NCBI RefSeq assembly: GCF_958450345.1
Contig: NC_088781.1
Location: 21,481,857-21,545,856, forward strand
Direction of reading: 5' to 3'
From: Calliphora vicina
Taxonomy: Eukaryota > Arthropoda > Insecta > Diptera > Calliphoridae
Length of the DNA: 64,000 bases
In this document: positions 46,371 to 56,720 of the stretch, one piece after another
How positions within the stretch are numbered: position 1 is the first letter of the stretch
Layout of the letters: each line of letters starts with the position of its first letter
The notes under the pieces: generated by a model
Seen by the model: the letters and a program-made list of their open reading frames with translations, nothing else
What the model was told of the DNA's origin: nothing
The model's database searches: none
Program-made: the position numbers and the translations under genes

Positions 46371-48917
46371 TTTTCAAAAGTCTGGCCAACGTCGCACAGT
46401 GGCGCCTGTAGAACAATTTAGGTTGCAAATATCAAAAATTTACCCCTTAATAAATAGACCATAGATGGGGGTAGTGCACTAATTTTGCAGTTTGCACTAA
46501 TACTTCGTTTAGTGATAGTTAAACAATTATCACTATTTTTTTTAGTGATAGTTAAGAAATAAGCATTATCACAAAAGCTGATAAAAAATAGTGCAAACTA
46601 AATTTTTTGCAATTTTAGTGAGTGATAGTGCAATGCTAATTTCAATCAACATTTAGTGCACTACCCCTAACTATGAAATAGACTTATTTTATATACAAAT
46701 ATGCTACTCTTATTATAATCAGATTCTTGGTTCAGAAGATATAGCCCTTCAAAATTGACTGATTTTCAGTGTTCAAGAAAACAGACCATTTTTAGGTAAT
46801 TTGGCCCGCTTTCAGATACAGTATCTAGAAAACTAGGTAACAGATTATATTGATCTCTTTGATTATATTGATATATCTATTTACTAAGAAAAGAATAAAA
46901 GAAAATTGTACTGTTTGCTTTGTGTTTGTCCATGTAAATCGATATTTACCAACTATACATTTTTTCAATATTTCTCAAATTTGATGGTAAATAAAAAGAA
47001 AACTATAAATTTCTATATTTACCATATTTTCAAAATAAGTTCTTTGATTATATCTTTACCTAATGCAAAACTTCCAGCTGCCCATCCTTGTTCCATCTAT
47101 TTCTACAGGTACACTTTTTAAAAAAGACATGGTTCCAAAAATGTGTTGCATGGATTTTTGGACAATTTATGACATATAACGTGAAAACCCATTAGAAATG
47201 GATTGTGAGCAATATTTTACGAAAAAATTAGAAACAAATAAAAGAAAAAAAAAATTTAAATCCTTTCTGGAATAAATTTGAATCATTTAAAGGCTTTTAA
47301 AAAGAAACATGAAAAATCAAAAATTTTAAAAACAATTTTTAATCTTTTCTGGAATAATTTTAAATCATAAATAAAAGCTTTTAAAAGAAACATGAAAAAT
47401 CAAAATTTTTTTAAAAAAATATTTTGTTTTACTTCCCATGAAATTGATTTTTCCACAAATTTCAAATTTGCCAACCTATAAGCAGGCACCTAAAAGGCGT
47501 AGAACCCTTTTCAAGCACTCATTTAATAGGTTGATTAATGATCTATTATATGCCTTTTGGATTATCACACTTGGTTCAAAAGTTATGATTTCTGCAACGA
47601 AAAAAACTCAAATGTGCGTTGTTCTCAAGGAAATATGGACCAAAATCCACACAAAACAGAGATTTTTTCGTTATATATTCGAACCATTTATCCAGAAATC
47701 GGCCTCACCATAAACTGGGTGAAATGCGTGTAATGTTTCCCAAACAAAAAGATAAAACAATTTTATCATTTGCAGATGTACTCGTCCATGTTGATTTGGT
47801 AAAACAACTGAAAAAATGACAGACAATTTTACAGCTGTAGCTTCAACAATATGTCCTTATTGGAAGACCAAACATTGATTCCTAGCTTCTGTCTTTCATT
47901 TGATGATTTTTTTTCTCCTGAAATTATACTCATATCACTGCGACATCTCCTCAAATCTTTAAAATAACTCTTTTATAAGATATAAACACAAATTTCATAA
48001 CACTAATTAGTTTAACGTAAAAAAAGCAAAACTTTACTTAAAGATTTCAATTGTAAATAAATAAATAAACAATTGTCATGATACACTTAGTGGCATATTA
48101 AAGGTTTTACAAGCAACATTTGTGTAATTAACACCTACAGATTAAGGAAAAAAAAACAAGTTATAAAAGTATATGCAAATGAGATGCATGCTACATGTAA
48201 CCACAATATTACACACTTCCAAATCAGTATTTTTGAAATAACTCGAACATTTGTGCTGAAGATTGCTAGATTGATTTTACAGTTTTTTTTTTCATTACGA
48301 TTTCCCTAACTACTAAGACGCTGAATATATATTTACTATAGAGTTGCAAAATTACTTTTCCACAAATTACAAATGGAATGTCTGGTCTATGTTTATTTAC
48401 TAACCAAATCATTATGGTGAAGCGTATAACTATTATGAACAATAAAAACATTTATTGTTATAAATAATATAGAATATTATTTAGCTACAAAAAATAATAT
48501 GTTAACAATTTGCACAGCATTGATAATAAATTTTACAAAAAAACAAATAAGTAACAACAAATAAACAAGAGCATCTGCGAACATAGAAACTGCAATTGAA
48601 AAGTGATATATAGACAATAGCAGACAAATAAACAGACAGACAGGATGAACGGAGGGACGGACAAACGTAATAATATGTAGACAATAGAGAACAATAATTT
48701 AATAGACGTGTATTTGTTGGGTTAAATCTATAACCATATGACGGTGTTAAAAAAGGGAAGTATGCTTAAGAGCAGATTTAGATTTCAAGTTGTTTAAGTT
48801 AGTAAAATCCCTAATCACTTCATACTTCATAGAAATATAGAGTAGGGGAATTCCCTGGAACCCTAACAATATAAATTTGTGTAAAATTTGGGCCCTATCG
48901 TATATCACTGTGTGTAA
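46371..48917. other. Intron 4, no recognised feature
   Basis: At 46440-46660 the motif 'agtgatagtta' recurs in both orientations, making small inverted repeats. ORFs at 47438-47713 and 47619-47819 overlap in different frames; I recognise no domain in either. Confidence 0.4.
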
Positions 48918-49392
48918 TTTTTTAAGTCATGGAAATATAACCGTATACCGACAGCAGTATGTGATGAAACACCCAGTTTTGTCCAAAGTCATGCACTTTT
49001 TTTATGGGCCCCCAAAGATTTGAGGCATCGGTTTCATTTTTGGAAAAAAAAAGTGATCATTTTCTCAGGCTCATATCTTGCAAAAAGTTCGGAATTTTGA
49101 TTTACTCTCTGAGGAAAAGTTGTAGCCCTCGTCATAAAGAACAAAAATTGTGAACATATAAAATCAAAAAAACTTCATCTTCAAGATAAAAATCGCAAAA
49201 AATTTTAAAAAATTCTAAATAAATTTAGAAATATTTTTTTTAAAGCTGCCTAAAAGTATGCTTTAGTTTATAATAATTTAATAGTTTATGGGCCAAAATA
49301 CTTAATTCCTTTAGTTTTTTCTTACTAACTTATATTGACCTACCTAAACGTTGTTAAGAATCATTTATAGGAAGTTCATATGTTCTAGATAG

Positions 49393-50532
49393 CAGAGCTG
49401 TAAATGAATCACTCATTTTTGAATTAATTCGCGAATCATTCACACAAAAAAAAGAATTGAATGAAATTTGAGTCAATTCAAATGAATTTGGTAAAAATGA
49501 ATTGCAATTCGTTTCCAATTCAAATGAATTGAATTAATTCAATTCATTTACAATTCATTTGAATTGAATTGATTTTGAATTAATTCAAATGAATTAGAAA
49601 AAAAATTAGCAATTCATTTCCAACTCCGACGCGAAATTCGCAGCATATTTAGCAGATTCTTCAAAGTCATCAAGTATGCAGTATAATTAATCGACGGTTA
49701 AAATGTCTTTCTTTAAATAATGCACCGTTACCATCGTCAGCTGGCGTTGAAAGATTATTTTCGTACGCCTCTATTTTAAACATCCCTAAACGTGGATCTC
49801 TTTCAGATGATAATTTTAAAAAGCTATTATTGTTTAAGGTGAATGATGCATTCTAATTAAATCTAATTAGCCTTATTTATGAAACTCAATTGTGTTTTGA
49901 ACTACATACATTGTTATTTTTCCTGATTTATGATTATTTTTGGAAGATAGTTTTATTTTTTTGAAATAAATATAATATAAATATTAGCAAAAAGTTTGTC
50001 GTTGGGTGGTCGTGGGTCACAAAATTTCAAAAATTATTAATTGCTTCTTGAATATTAAATATGTTTTGTCGTTCAGCGTATTTCAAAATAAAATTCAGTT
50101 CTTCTTGAAGAAATAAACTCCAAACACCATGTTTTCATTGATCAGGCGCGTATACAGGATAAGGCTTTTCAATTTTTGTACTGGATATTTTCATTTTGGT
50201 AGGAGAAATCTTTCATTCCCCCTAGAGATCTGCTCTTGAATTTGATTGATTGCAACTCATTTTCGAGTCATTCATTTGAATTGCTAATTCTTTTTTCTAA
50301 TTCATTTGAATTAATTAAAAATCAATTCAATTCAAATGAATTGTAAATGAATTGCAACTCATTTTTACAAATTCATTTGAATTAGAAATGAATTGAAATT
50401 CATTTCTGCTTAATTCGTTTGAATTGATTCAAATTTCATTCAATTAATTTTTTCAATTCAATGAATTAATTCAAAATTTAGCTAATTCATAATGAATTAA
50501 AATCAAAAAAGAATGATTCATTTACAGCTCTG
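49393..50532 (+). mobile_element. 1140-bp hAT element with perfect 8-bp duplication
   Basis: Ends are CAGAGCTGTAAATGAATCA and ...TGATTCATTTACAGCTCTG. Flanks are identical CTAGATAG at 49385-49392 and 50533-50540. Subterminal regions are dense in TCAATTCATTTGAATT-type repeats, likely transposase-binding sites by analogy with other hATs. A short transposase C-terminal remnant remains inside. The 562-bp element at 14978-15539 shares ends and subterminal repeats. Confidence 0.93.
49680..49856 (+). pseudogene. hAT transposase C-terminal remnant (dimerisation domain)
   Basis: The frame ending in a stop at 49854-49856 reads NAPLPSSAGVERLFSYASIL followed by NIPKRGSLSDDNFKKLLLFK and VNDAF. The SSAxVERLFS...KR..LSDxxFxKLLLxK pattern is the hATC dimerisation motif at the extreme C-terminus of hAT transposases. 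All of the DDE catalytic part is missing, so the protein is non-functional. The surviving segment is unusually clean (no stops across 45 codons), which suggests an internal deletion derivative of a relatively young autonomous element. Confidence 0.85.
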
Positions 50533-50831
50533 CTAGATAGTTATTTACTGAGATCATAGGTACATTTTTGTAGTTGATGGTTTCCTTGAATTGTGAACGG
50601 TTTTCTACCTATGGACCTGAAAAGGGGAAAAAAGGTAAAAAAACGAATGTTTTAAAGTTTTTTGCGATTTTGATCTCGAAGATGAAGTTTTTTTGATTTT
50701 ATTGGTTCGCAATTTTTGTTCTCTATGACAAGGGCTACAATTCAGAACTGTTTGCAAGATATGAGCCTGAGAAAATTATCACTTTTTTAAAAAAAGTACA
50801 TTATTTTGGGCAAAACTGGGAGACTTTTTTT

Positions 50832-51437
50832 ATACCCTTCGCCATGAGTGGCAAGGGAATATATAAGTTTGTAATTGCGTTTGTAATTTCTACATTTTTC
50901 ACTTCCGATCCCACAAAGTATATATATTCTGGATCATTATAGATAGCGAAGTCGATATAGCCATGTCCGTCTGTATGTTGAAATCAACTTTCAGTAGTCC
51001 CCAAATAACTTAAATACATGATTCATACTTCAATGTATAGGGAATTCTTCCAGATCTGTTGCAATTCGAAATCGTCAAAATCGGCCCATAAATGGTTCTG
51101 ATAGAAGGAAAAAACCGGGACAACTTCGATTTTTGCCCCAGACATTTAAAAGTCCATTGCAACGATGTATATAAGGCTATAGTAAATTGGACCTACAATG
51201 GGTCAAAATCAGGAAAAATATTTTTTAACCCGAATTTTTTTTATCAACAAATTTTTTTTGTCAAAATTATTTTTCCAAACATTTTTTTTTAAAAATTTAG
51301 AAAAAAAATTTGAACTTTTTTTTTAAAAAAAAATTTTAATTTTGTTAAAATAAAAATATTTAGAAAAAAATTTCTATGTATAATTTAGTGAAGGGTATAT
51401 ACGATTCGGCACAGCCAAATATAGCTCTCTTACTTGT
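50832..51437 (-). repeat. Dispersed repeat R, nearly complete single copy
   Basis: The complement begins 'acaagtaagagagctatatttggctgtgccgaatc' at 51437 and ends in the hairpin 'tatacccttcgccatgagtggcaaggg' near 50835. It carries the 'acagacggacatggc', 'gttgatttcaac' and 'gacccattgtaggtcc' landmarks. This is a useful full-length reference for the family, about 600 bp. Confidence 0.75.
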
Positions 51438-51984
51438 TTTTGTCTTTTATCACGTAGTGATGTCCGTATATGGTTATATTTTTTCGTGTTGCACTGTGTA
51501 TTCAACAGACAGACGGACGGACGGACATATCTACATCGTCTTAGAATCTTACAAATACACTTTTTGGTTTTGCGACCAACATTTCGATATATGACAAACG
51601 GAATGACATCTTCATTAATGGTTATAAAAATTTAAGCTTCAGAATACTTTGTTGTTTTCAGACAGAAATATCTAATGAATTTTAATGTTATTGGGATTCC
51701 TTAGATCTAAAGATGAATTTTATAAGTTTTTTAAATTCATACTTCCCCTGCATAAACGTGATTTGTGGCAAACACAATAACACCTTCTATGTAGATTCGA
51801 ATGCAAACGTAATAAGTAACTTGTAAGTACTAGTAGAAGTACTTCAATGTGCTCATAGAAGCGTTAAGATTTTATGAATAATAACAACAAAAAACAATAA
51901 TAACAACAAGATGTATTAACACTTACATTGAAATTTGTAAATATGAATATTTGTATCTGTGCAGTAGCTACAAGTACGTGTTTA

Positions 51985-52011
51985 AGGAGTGAGATCGAAA
52001 AATTCTTAACA
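51985..52011 (+). repeat. Left terminal inverted repeat of the DD37E transposon
   Basis: 27 bp identical to the complement of 53256-53282. The flanking TA is at 51983-51984. Confidence 0.95.
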
Positions 52012-52140
52012 CACGTTTTTCATTACATTTTTTAACCCAAGTATTATTTGAATTTTTTTTTGATCAAGTTACCTTTGAAAAACATGTCAGTTATTATGTG
52101 TAATGTCAATTATATTAATTTTTTTGTTAATCTGATTAAA

Positions 52141-53148
52141 ATGAGTGACCAGAAAAAAGTGCGTACTGAAATTATTAAATATTTTCAACAAAACCCAACT
52201 TGGTCTTACAAAAAGTTGGCCAAGCATACAAAGGTCTGCCGTCAAACTGTTTCCAATGTTATTAAACAGTACCGGGAGAACTTGTCAGTTGATAGAAAAC
52301 CTGGTTCAGGTAGAAGGAATGGTCCACATGATGTTTCTAAAGCCAAAAAAATAGAACGCATTTTCAAAAGAGCTCCCAACACATCCGGTAGGAAAGCAGC
52401 CCGGTTAGCTCAGTGCTCGGACTATTTGGTACGAAAAGTTAAAGCTAATGCAGGTTTAAAAACATACAAGGCTCAAAAAGTTCCTGACAGGAACGCTACT
52501 AAAAATTTAGAGGCCAAAAACAGAGCACGGAAATTGAAGTCAAGTTTTATAAAAAAATATTCTTGCTGCATAATGGATGACGAAACGTATGTTCTGGCAG
52601 ATTTTTCGCAACTTCCAGGTCAAAAATTTTATGTTGCTGATGCCCGAGGGAATGTTGAAGAAAAGTTTAGGACCCAAAAGCAGACAAAATTTCCCAGAAA
52701 GTTCTTGGTATGGCAAGCAATATGCAGTTGCGGCAAAAGAAGCCACTCATTTGTTACAACGGGCTCTATAAATACCGAAATTTACATCAAGGAATGTTTA
52801 CAAAAAAGGCTGCTTCCATTCATAAGACTTCATAATGTGTCCACTTATTTTTGGCCTGACTTGGCATCCTGTCACTATGGCAAACAAGCCCTTGAGTGGT
52901 ACAAGAACAATAATGTGGTATTTGTACCAAGAGAGGCAAATCCTCCAAACTGCCCGGAGCTAAGGCCAGTGGAGAGATATTGGGCTCTTGTTAAAAGAGA
53001 ATTGAAGAGTACAAAAAAGGTGTCCAAAAGTGTGGTAGATTTTAAACGGAGATGGACTACATGTTCGAGCAAAGTGACAGAAAGCACTATAAAAACGTTA
53101 ATGGAAGGGTTTCCGAAAAAGGTTCAAAATTTCATCACTAGTGATTAA
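52141..53148 (+). CDS. Tc1/mariner-superfamily transposase, DD37E type
   Basis: The 335-residue enzyme catalyses cut-and-paste transposition of its own element at TA sites. The start is placed at 52141 (MSDQKKVRTEII) because it leads straight into the DNA-binding region; an in-frame ATG at 52048 would add 31 hydrophobic, atypical residues. Helix-turn-helix: about residues 8-47 (SYKKLAKHTKVCRQTVSNVI). A GRPR-like linker, GSGRRNG, is at 55-61, and a second HTH covers about 64-105. The catalytic triad is Asp147 in MDDETYV, Asp240 in FWPDLASCHY and Glu278 in CPELRPVERYWA, with 37 residues between the last two. That DD37E spacing differs from DD34E Tc1 and DD34D mariner and matches the insect DD37E clade. 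No stop or frameshift is present, so it could be active. It lies 130 bp inside the left inverted end. Confidence 0.93.
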   Translation: MSDQKKVRTEIIKYFQQNPTWSYKKLAKHTKVCRQTVSNVIKQYRENLSVDRKPGSGRRNGPHDVSKAKKIERIFKRAPNTSGRKAARLAQCSDYLVRKVKANAGLKTYKAQKVPDRNATKNLEAKNRARKLKSSFIKKYSCCIMDDETYVLADFSQLPGQKFYVADARGNVEEKFRTQKQTKFPRKFLVWQAICSCGKRSHSFVTTGSINTEIYIKECLQKRLLPFIRLHNVSTYFWPDLASCHYGKQALEWYKNNNVVFVPREANPPNCPELRPVERYWALVKRELKSTKKVSKSVVDFKRRWTTCSSKVTESTIKTLMEGFPKKVQNFITSD

Positions 53149-53255
53149 AACTATAAAAATAATTTTTTTTGTAAATTGTAATAATAATTTCAATCAAATA
53201 AAAAAAAAATTAAAGCTGTAAGTTTAGTGGTTTCTTTTTTATAAACATATATGTA

Positions 53256-53282
53256 TGTTAAGAATTTTTCGATCTCACTCCT
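53256..53282 (-). repeat. Right terminal inverted repeat of the DD37E transposon
   Basis: Exact complement of 51985-52011. The flanking TA is at 53283-53284. Confidence 0.95.
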
Positions 53283-53284
53283 TA

Positions 53285-55074
53285 ACTGAATATACGATAC
53301 ATATCTACAATATTTATCTATGCGGTATGTAGGTACAACTTACATACATTTGTATTTAAGTATGAATCTATGAATCTATGCATCTAGTATCTGTTTATCA
53401 GACAGTATACAATTGCAATGCATTTTAGCAACAACATTAATAATGAACAGCAGCAATAGCAACAAAAATTGTTTTTACATTAAAGAGAGATATCAACCGC
53501 AGATACAGATTTGTTGTGATATCAGTTGCACCTAAAACGTCAATCAGTTACAACAAATTACACACTGCCACATGCTGTGAGTGGTGGTAAAATACACAAA
53601 ACGGAAAATACATTTAACGGAGGAAAAACTAAACTAAAAAAACTCTTTTGCTGGAATGAAATCTATTATTTAAGAAAATCTGTGCAATAAATCTGTTTTG
53701 AACGTGCTTAAAGGGCTTCAGAACTACAACATTATTTAGTTTAAAGTGTTTTTATGTTTTAAATTTATTTTTAAATTCACTTGATTTCTTTTAAAGTGCG
53801 TACTTTCTTTTGTTTTTGCTTTGAATTAATTTTCTTAAATGTCGTTTAGTGTATTTTTTTTTAAATGATAAATTCCTGTGTAGTTGTGTTTTCTTTTAAA
53901 GTTTATAATTAAATTACGCATTAATGTCTGCAAACATTCTATTTAGCCATTTTTAAATGATCTAAAAGTTTTCAAGAAAATAAGATTTGTTTTGTTAAAT
54001 AAATTTTCAAAAAAAAAAAATCGATCGTTGAAATTTAATGTATGTGTCCTCATCGATTAAAAGTGCGTACGTCCAATGCACACTTAAGTGAATAATTGCA
54101 AGTGTTTGAAAGTGCATTCCTTATACAGGGTGTTGAATACTGCTGACTTAAACTGATTTTATATGGGATTGTAAAGGATTACATTTGCTTAAGATCGAAG
54201 CAAAACAATTAAATTAAATGTGAGTATTAGAATTCAGCAAATATAGAAAACTTTCTGGTTTATTTCTATATTAATAAACAAGTAGTTTTTCTTTCTGATC
54301 GATAAATTCAAGAATACTTTGTCAAATTGAAAAATATTTTTACAAAAACTATTTCTGTTTTTGGTGCCCTAGTTTTATTTTTTTTAATAACCCCTGTAAA
54401 TTTTTAAATACTTTGTAGGTTCTACTCTCATATAATTTGAATCCTCATGTTTACTAGGATCACACAAAGTTGATCCCTTTAAAATACTTTGATGATTTAG
54501 CTATGTGCATTCATCTGGTCGTCTATATGTATGTGTAAAACACGCTCATATCTAAAATACTATTTGAAAATTATTTAGATTTATGTATAATATTTATCAA
54601 GGTCTTAGGTAGTTTGCTATTGAAAATCCATCAAATTGGTTTAGCAGAAAACGAGTTATGAACAAAAATGTGAAACCACCTCAGACAATTTTGATGTTTT
54701 AAGGAAAATTTGTTGTTTATTTTATAGGAATGCAGTATATCGTCACCTTAAATGCAAACAGACGTAACTACACTTTAATTTTTTTTTTTCAAGGGAAGCA
54801 AAAAACTTTATAAAATTAATAATAATAAAGTATTCTTTGCAATTTTTTGCGTATGAATTTCATTAATAAAGTTGCAATTTTTGATCGCAGGAGTGTAAAA
54901 ATGAAAACTGATCATGTAATTTGATAAAAAGAACCATAGTTTCGTCCGTTTGGATTTAATATGACGATATGCTAAATAAATTGTTTTTTTAACAATATAT
55001 GAAAGCCAGAATTCCATCTACCATAAAAAAATCTTGTCTTCTGTAAAGATGACGTGAAAAAATAGTAGGATAGC
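53285..55074. other. Intron 4, no supported feature
   Basis: AT-rich intron. No transposon ends or splice-bounded exon were identified. Confidence 0.45.
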
Positions 55075-55395
55075 AGAGGTAATATTGGAATTTAAATAAA
55101 TTTGAGTTTTTTGAAAACAACTACTGTAGAGGATTAGTGACCATTTTGAAAACTGAGTGAAAGGTTCGCATTCTACACTATATAGAAATGTTGGTCCAAG
55201 CGGTACTTGTTGGAACTGTAATAGTGGGATAGCTGAAATAATATTGGAATTTAAATAAATTTGAGTTTTTTAGAAAAAAAAAGGTTGAACTGGGAACTGG
55301 GTGAATGGTACGCATACTACACTATATGGAGATGGTTGTCCAAGAGGTACTGTAGTAGTGGGATATCTGAAATAGTCTTGGCATTTGATAAATGT
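55075..55395 (+). repeat. Two-copy tandem duplication (~160 bp)
   Basis: 'Aatattggaatttaaataaatttgagtttttt' occurs at about 55081 and 55240. It is followed in each case by a related tail ('gtgaaaggttcgcattctacactatat' and 'gtgaatggtacgcatactacactatat') and 'gtccaag.ggtact'. It is a diverged tandem duplication. Confidence 0.65.
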
Positions 55396-55617
55396 TATAG
55401 TGTTAGTGTTATGTTTGCTCATCAAACTGCTACCAGTCGGCAGGTTTTGTGTTTGTTTTGTTTTCTAGCTTACACATGATCGTTAATTCTCTTACAGTAT
55501 TGCATCTAAGAATTGCTTCGAAAAGAAACAAAATTCTTTACTGGGTTGCTTAAATGTTTTTAAAGCAATTTCAAATATTTTTTTCAGAATTTAACCATTT
55601 AAGACCAAAACAAAGTT

Positions 55618-56720
55618 TCATATTGGGTGCATGACTTAAAAATGCGGGATGTTTGCCTTTCTGGCAACATATGGATTCAGCTCCAAAAGAACTCCTAATC
55701 TTTTGAGTCAAGCCAATATTGGATACTCTGTTCCAAAGTGAAACGTATCCCAGAGAAAGCATTCTGCATCGATCGAGACAAATAGTAGTCGGCCAGGGCA
55801 CGGTCTGAACTATGCTTTTGCTTTTGAATAGGTATAGCAACATATGGCCGAGTGTTGTCATGATGGAATATTATGGTTTCATGTCTGGCCGCATATTTTT
55901 GGCGTGTTTTGGCCAATGCTCGCTTAAGATGAATCAGTTGCATTCGGATTATTCCCTATGATGGTCTGGTCAGATTTCAGCAGCACATAATAGATAGGAT
56001 CCTTTCGGTCTCACCAAATACAGAGCATTACCTTAGCGCCATGAATATTCGGCTTTGATGTCGATCCGGCTGTTTAGACTGGTTCATGTACGATATTTTT
56101 CTCTTCGGGTTATAATGGATCCACTTTTCATCGCAATTAATTTTTCATAGCGTTCAAGCAGCACTTCAGAAATACAAAAACGTATTTCAATGTCACTCGG
56201 CTTCTATTCGTATGGTACCCAATATCCCAAGCGTTTTTACATTGCCGCTTGAGTAACTCCCAATGATTTTGCAAGCTCTTGTTGAGTTTGACAACAATCT
56301 TCATGGAGTAATGCCTCCAATTCTTGGTATTCTAACTTTTTTAGTTGGCTTGGGCGATCTTAGACTTCCGTGTAAAAATCACCACTTCTGAACCGAACAG
56401 ACCATAATTTGCACTTTGAAACCGATGGAACACATTCACCATAAGCTTTGGTGAGTAAGGGATGTGCTTCAGCGGCACTTGTTTTCCAATTAGAGAAGTA
56501 AAGTAAAATATCCCGCATATGACGAATTTTTGGTATAAAATTCGACATTTTCGAAGAAAAAAAGCTTTGTTGTTTCACTATAGTGTTTAATGACTAAATG
56601 AGAACAAATAACAGATACGTACCCTTCAAAATGACGAATAAGTTATTAAAAACAAAAATCACGATCAAAAGTTACGCCATCTATTGTAAATCCCGGTGGT
56701 TTAAGGCATACAAGCAATAA
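55618..56720 (-). pseudogene. Mariner element with degenerate transposase, minus strand
   Basis: From about 56718 the minus strand runs through an end with 'atgccttaaacc' and the 'tagatggcgtaactt' leader, then MSNFIPKIRHMRDILLYFSN at 56548 with the mariner N-terminal layout (AAEAH...YGE, then SVRFRSGDF). Later frames carry FHHDNTRPYVA (second catalytic Asp region, about 55845-55875), ADYYLSRSMQNAFSG (third Asp region, about 55765-55800) and EQSIQYWLDS (about 55700). The far end has 'gcatttttaagtcatgcac' (complement, 55628-55646). At about 1.1 kb it is full length but broken by frameshifts and stops. It is the most complete mariner in the window. Confidence 0.85.

Larger units (their letters stand above)
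48918..51505. mobile_element. Long-inverted-repeat element F with two nested insertions
   Basis: The left arm (about 48918-49230) and right arm (about 50640-50830 plus 51440-51505) are inverted copies and match the element at 19245-20215. The centre is split by a hAT element with perfect duplication (49393-50532). The right arm is split by a family R repeat (50832-51437), after which the arm resumes at 'cttttatcacgtag...gtccgtatatggtta'. Removing both restores an element of roughly 0.85 kb. Confidence 0.75.
51985..53282 (+). mobile_element. Intact Tc1/mariner-type transposon (DD37E)
   Basis: The element is 1298 bp. Perfect 27-bp inverted ends begin AGGAGTGAGATCGAAAAATT (51985-52011; complement 53256-53282). 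TA stands on both sides (51983-51984, 53283-53284), the expected Tc1/mariner target duplication. It encodes one uninterrupted transposase (52141-53148). Perfect ends, TA flanks and an open ORF together point to a recent arrival. It sits in intron 4 in the same orientation as the host gene. Confidence 0.93.

Noticed and set aside
47438..47819. Overlapping ORFs of 91 and 66 codons
   Set aside because: Different frames overlap, no domain was recognised and no transposon ends were found nearby.
52048..52140. Upstream in-frame ATG extending the transposase by 31 residues
   Set aside because: The added residues are hydrophobic and atypical, and the ATG at 52141 leads directly into the HTH as in other family members.
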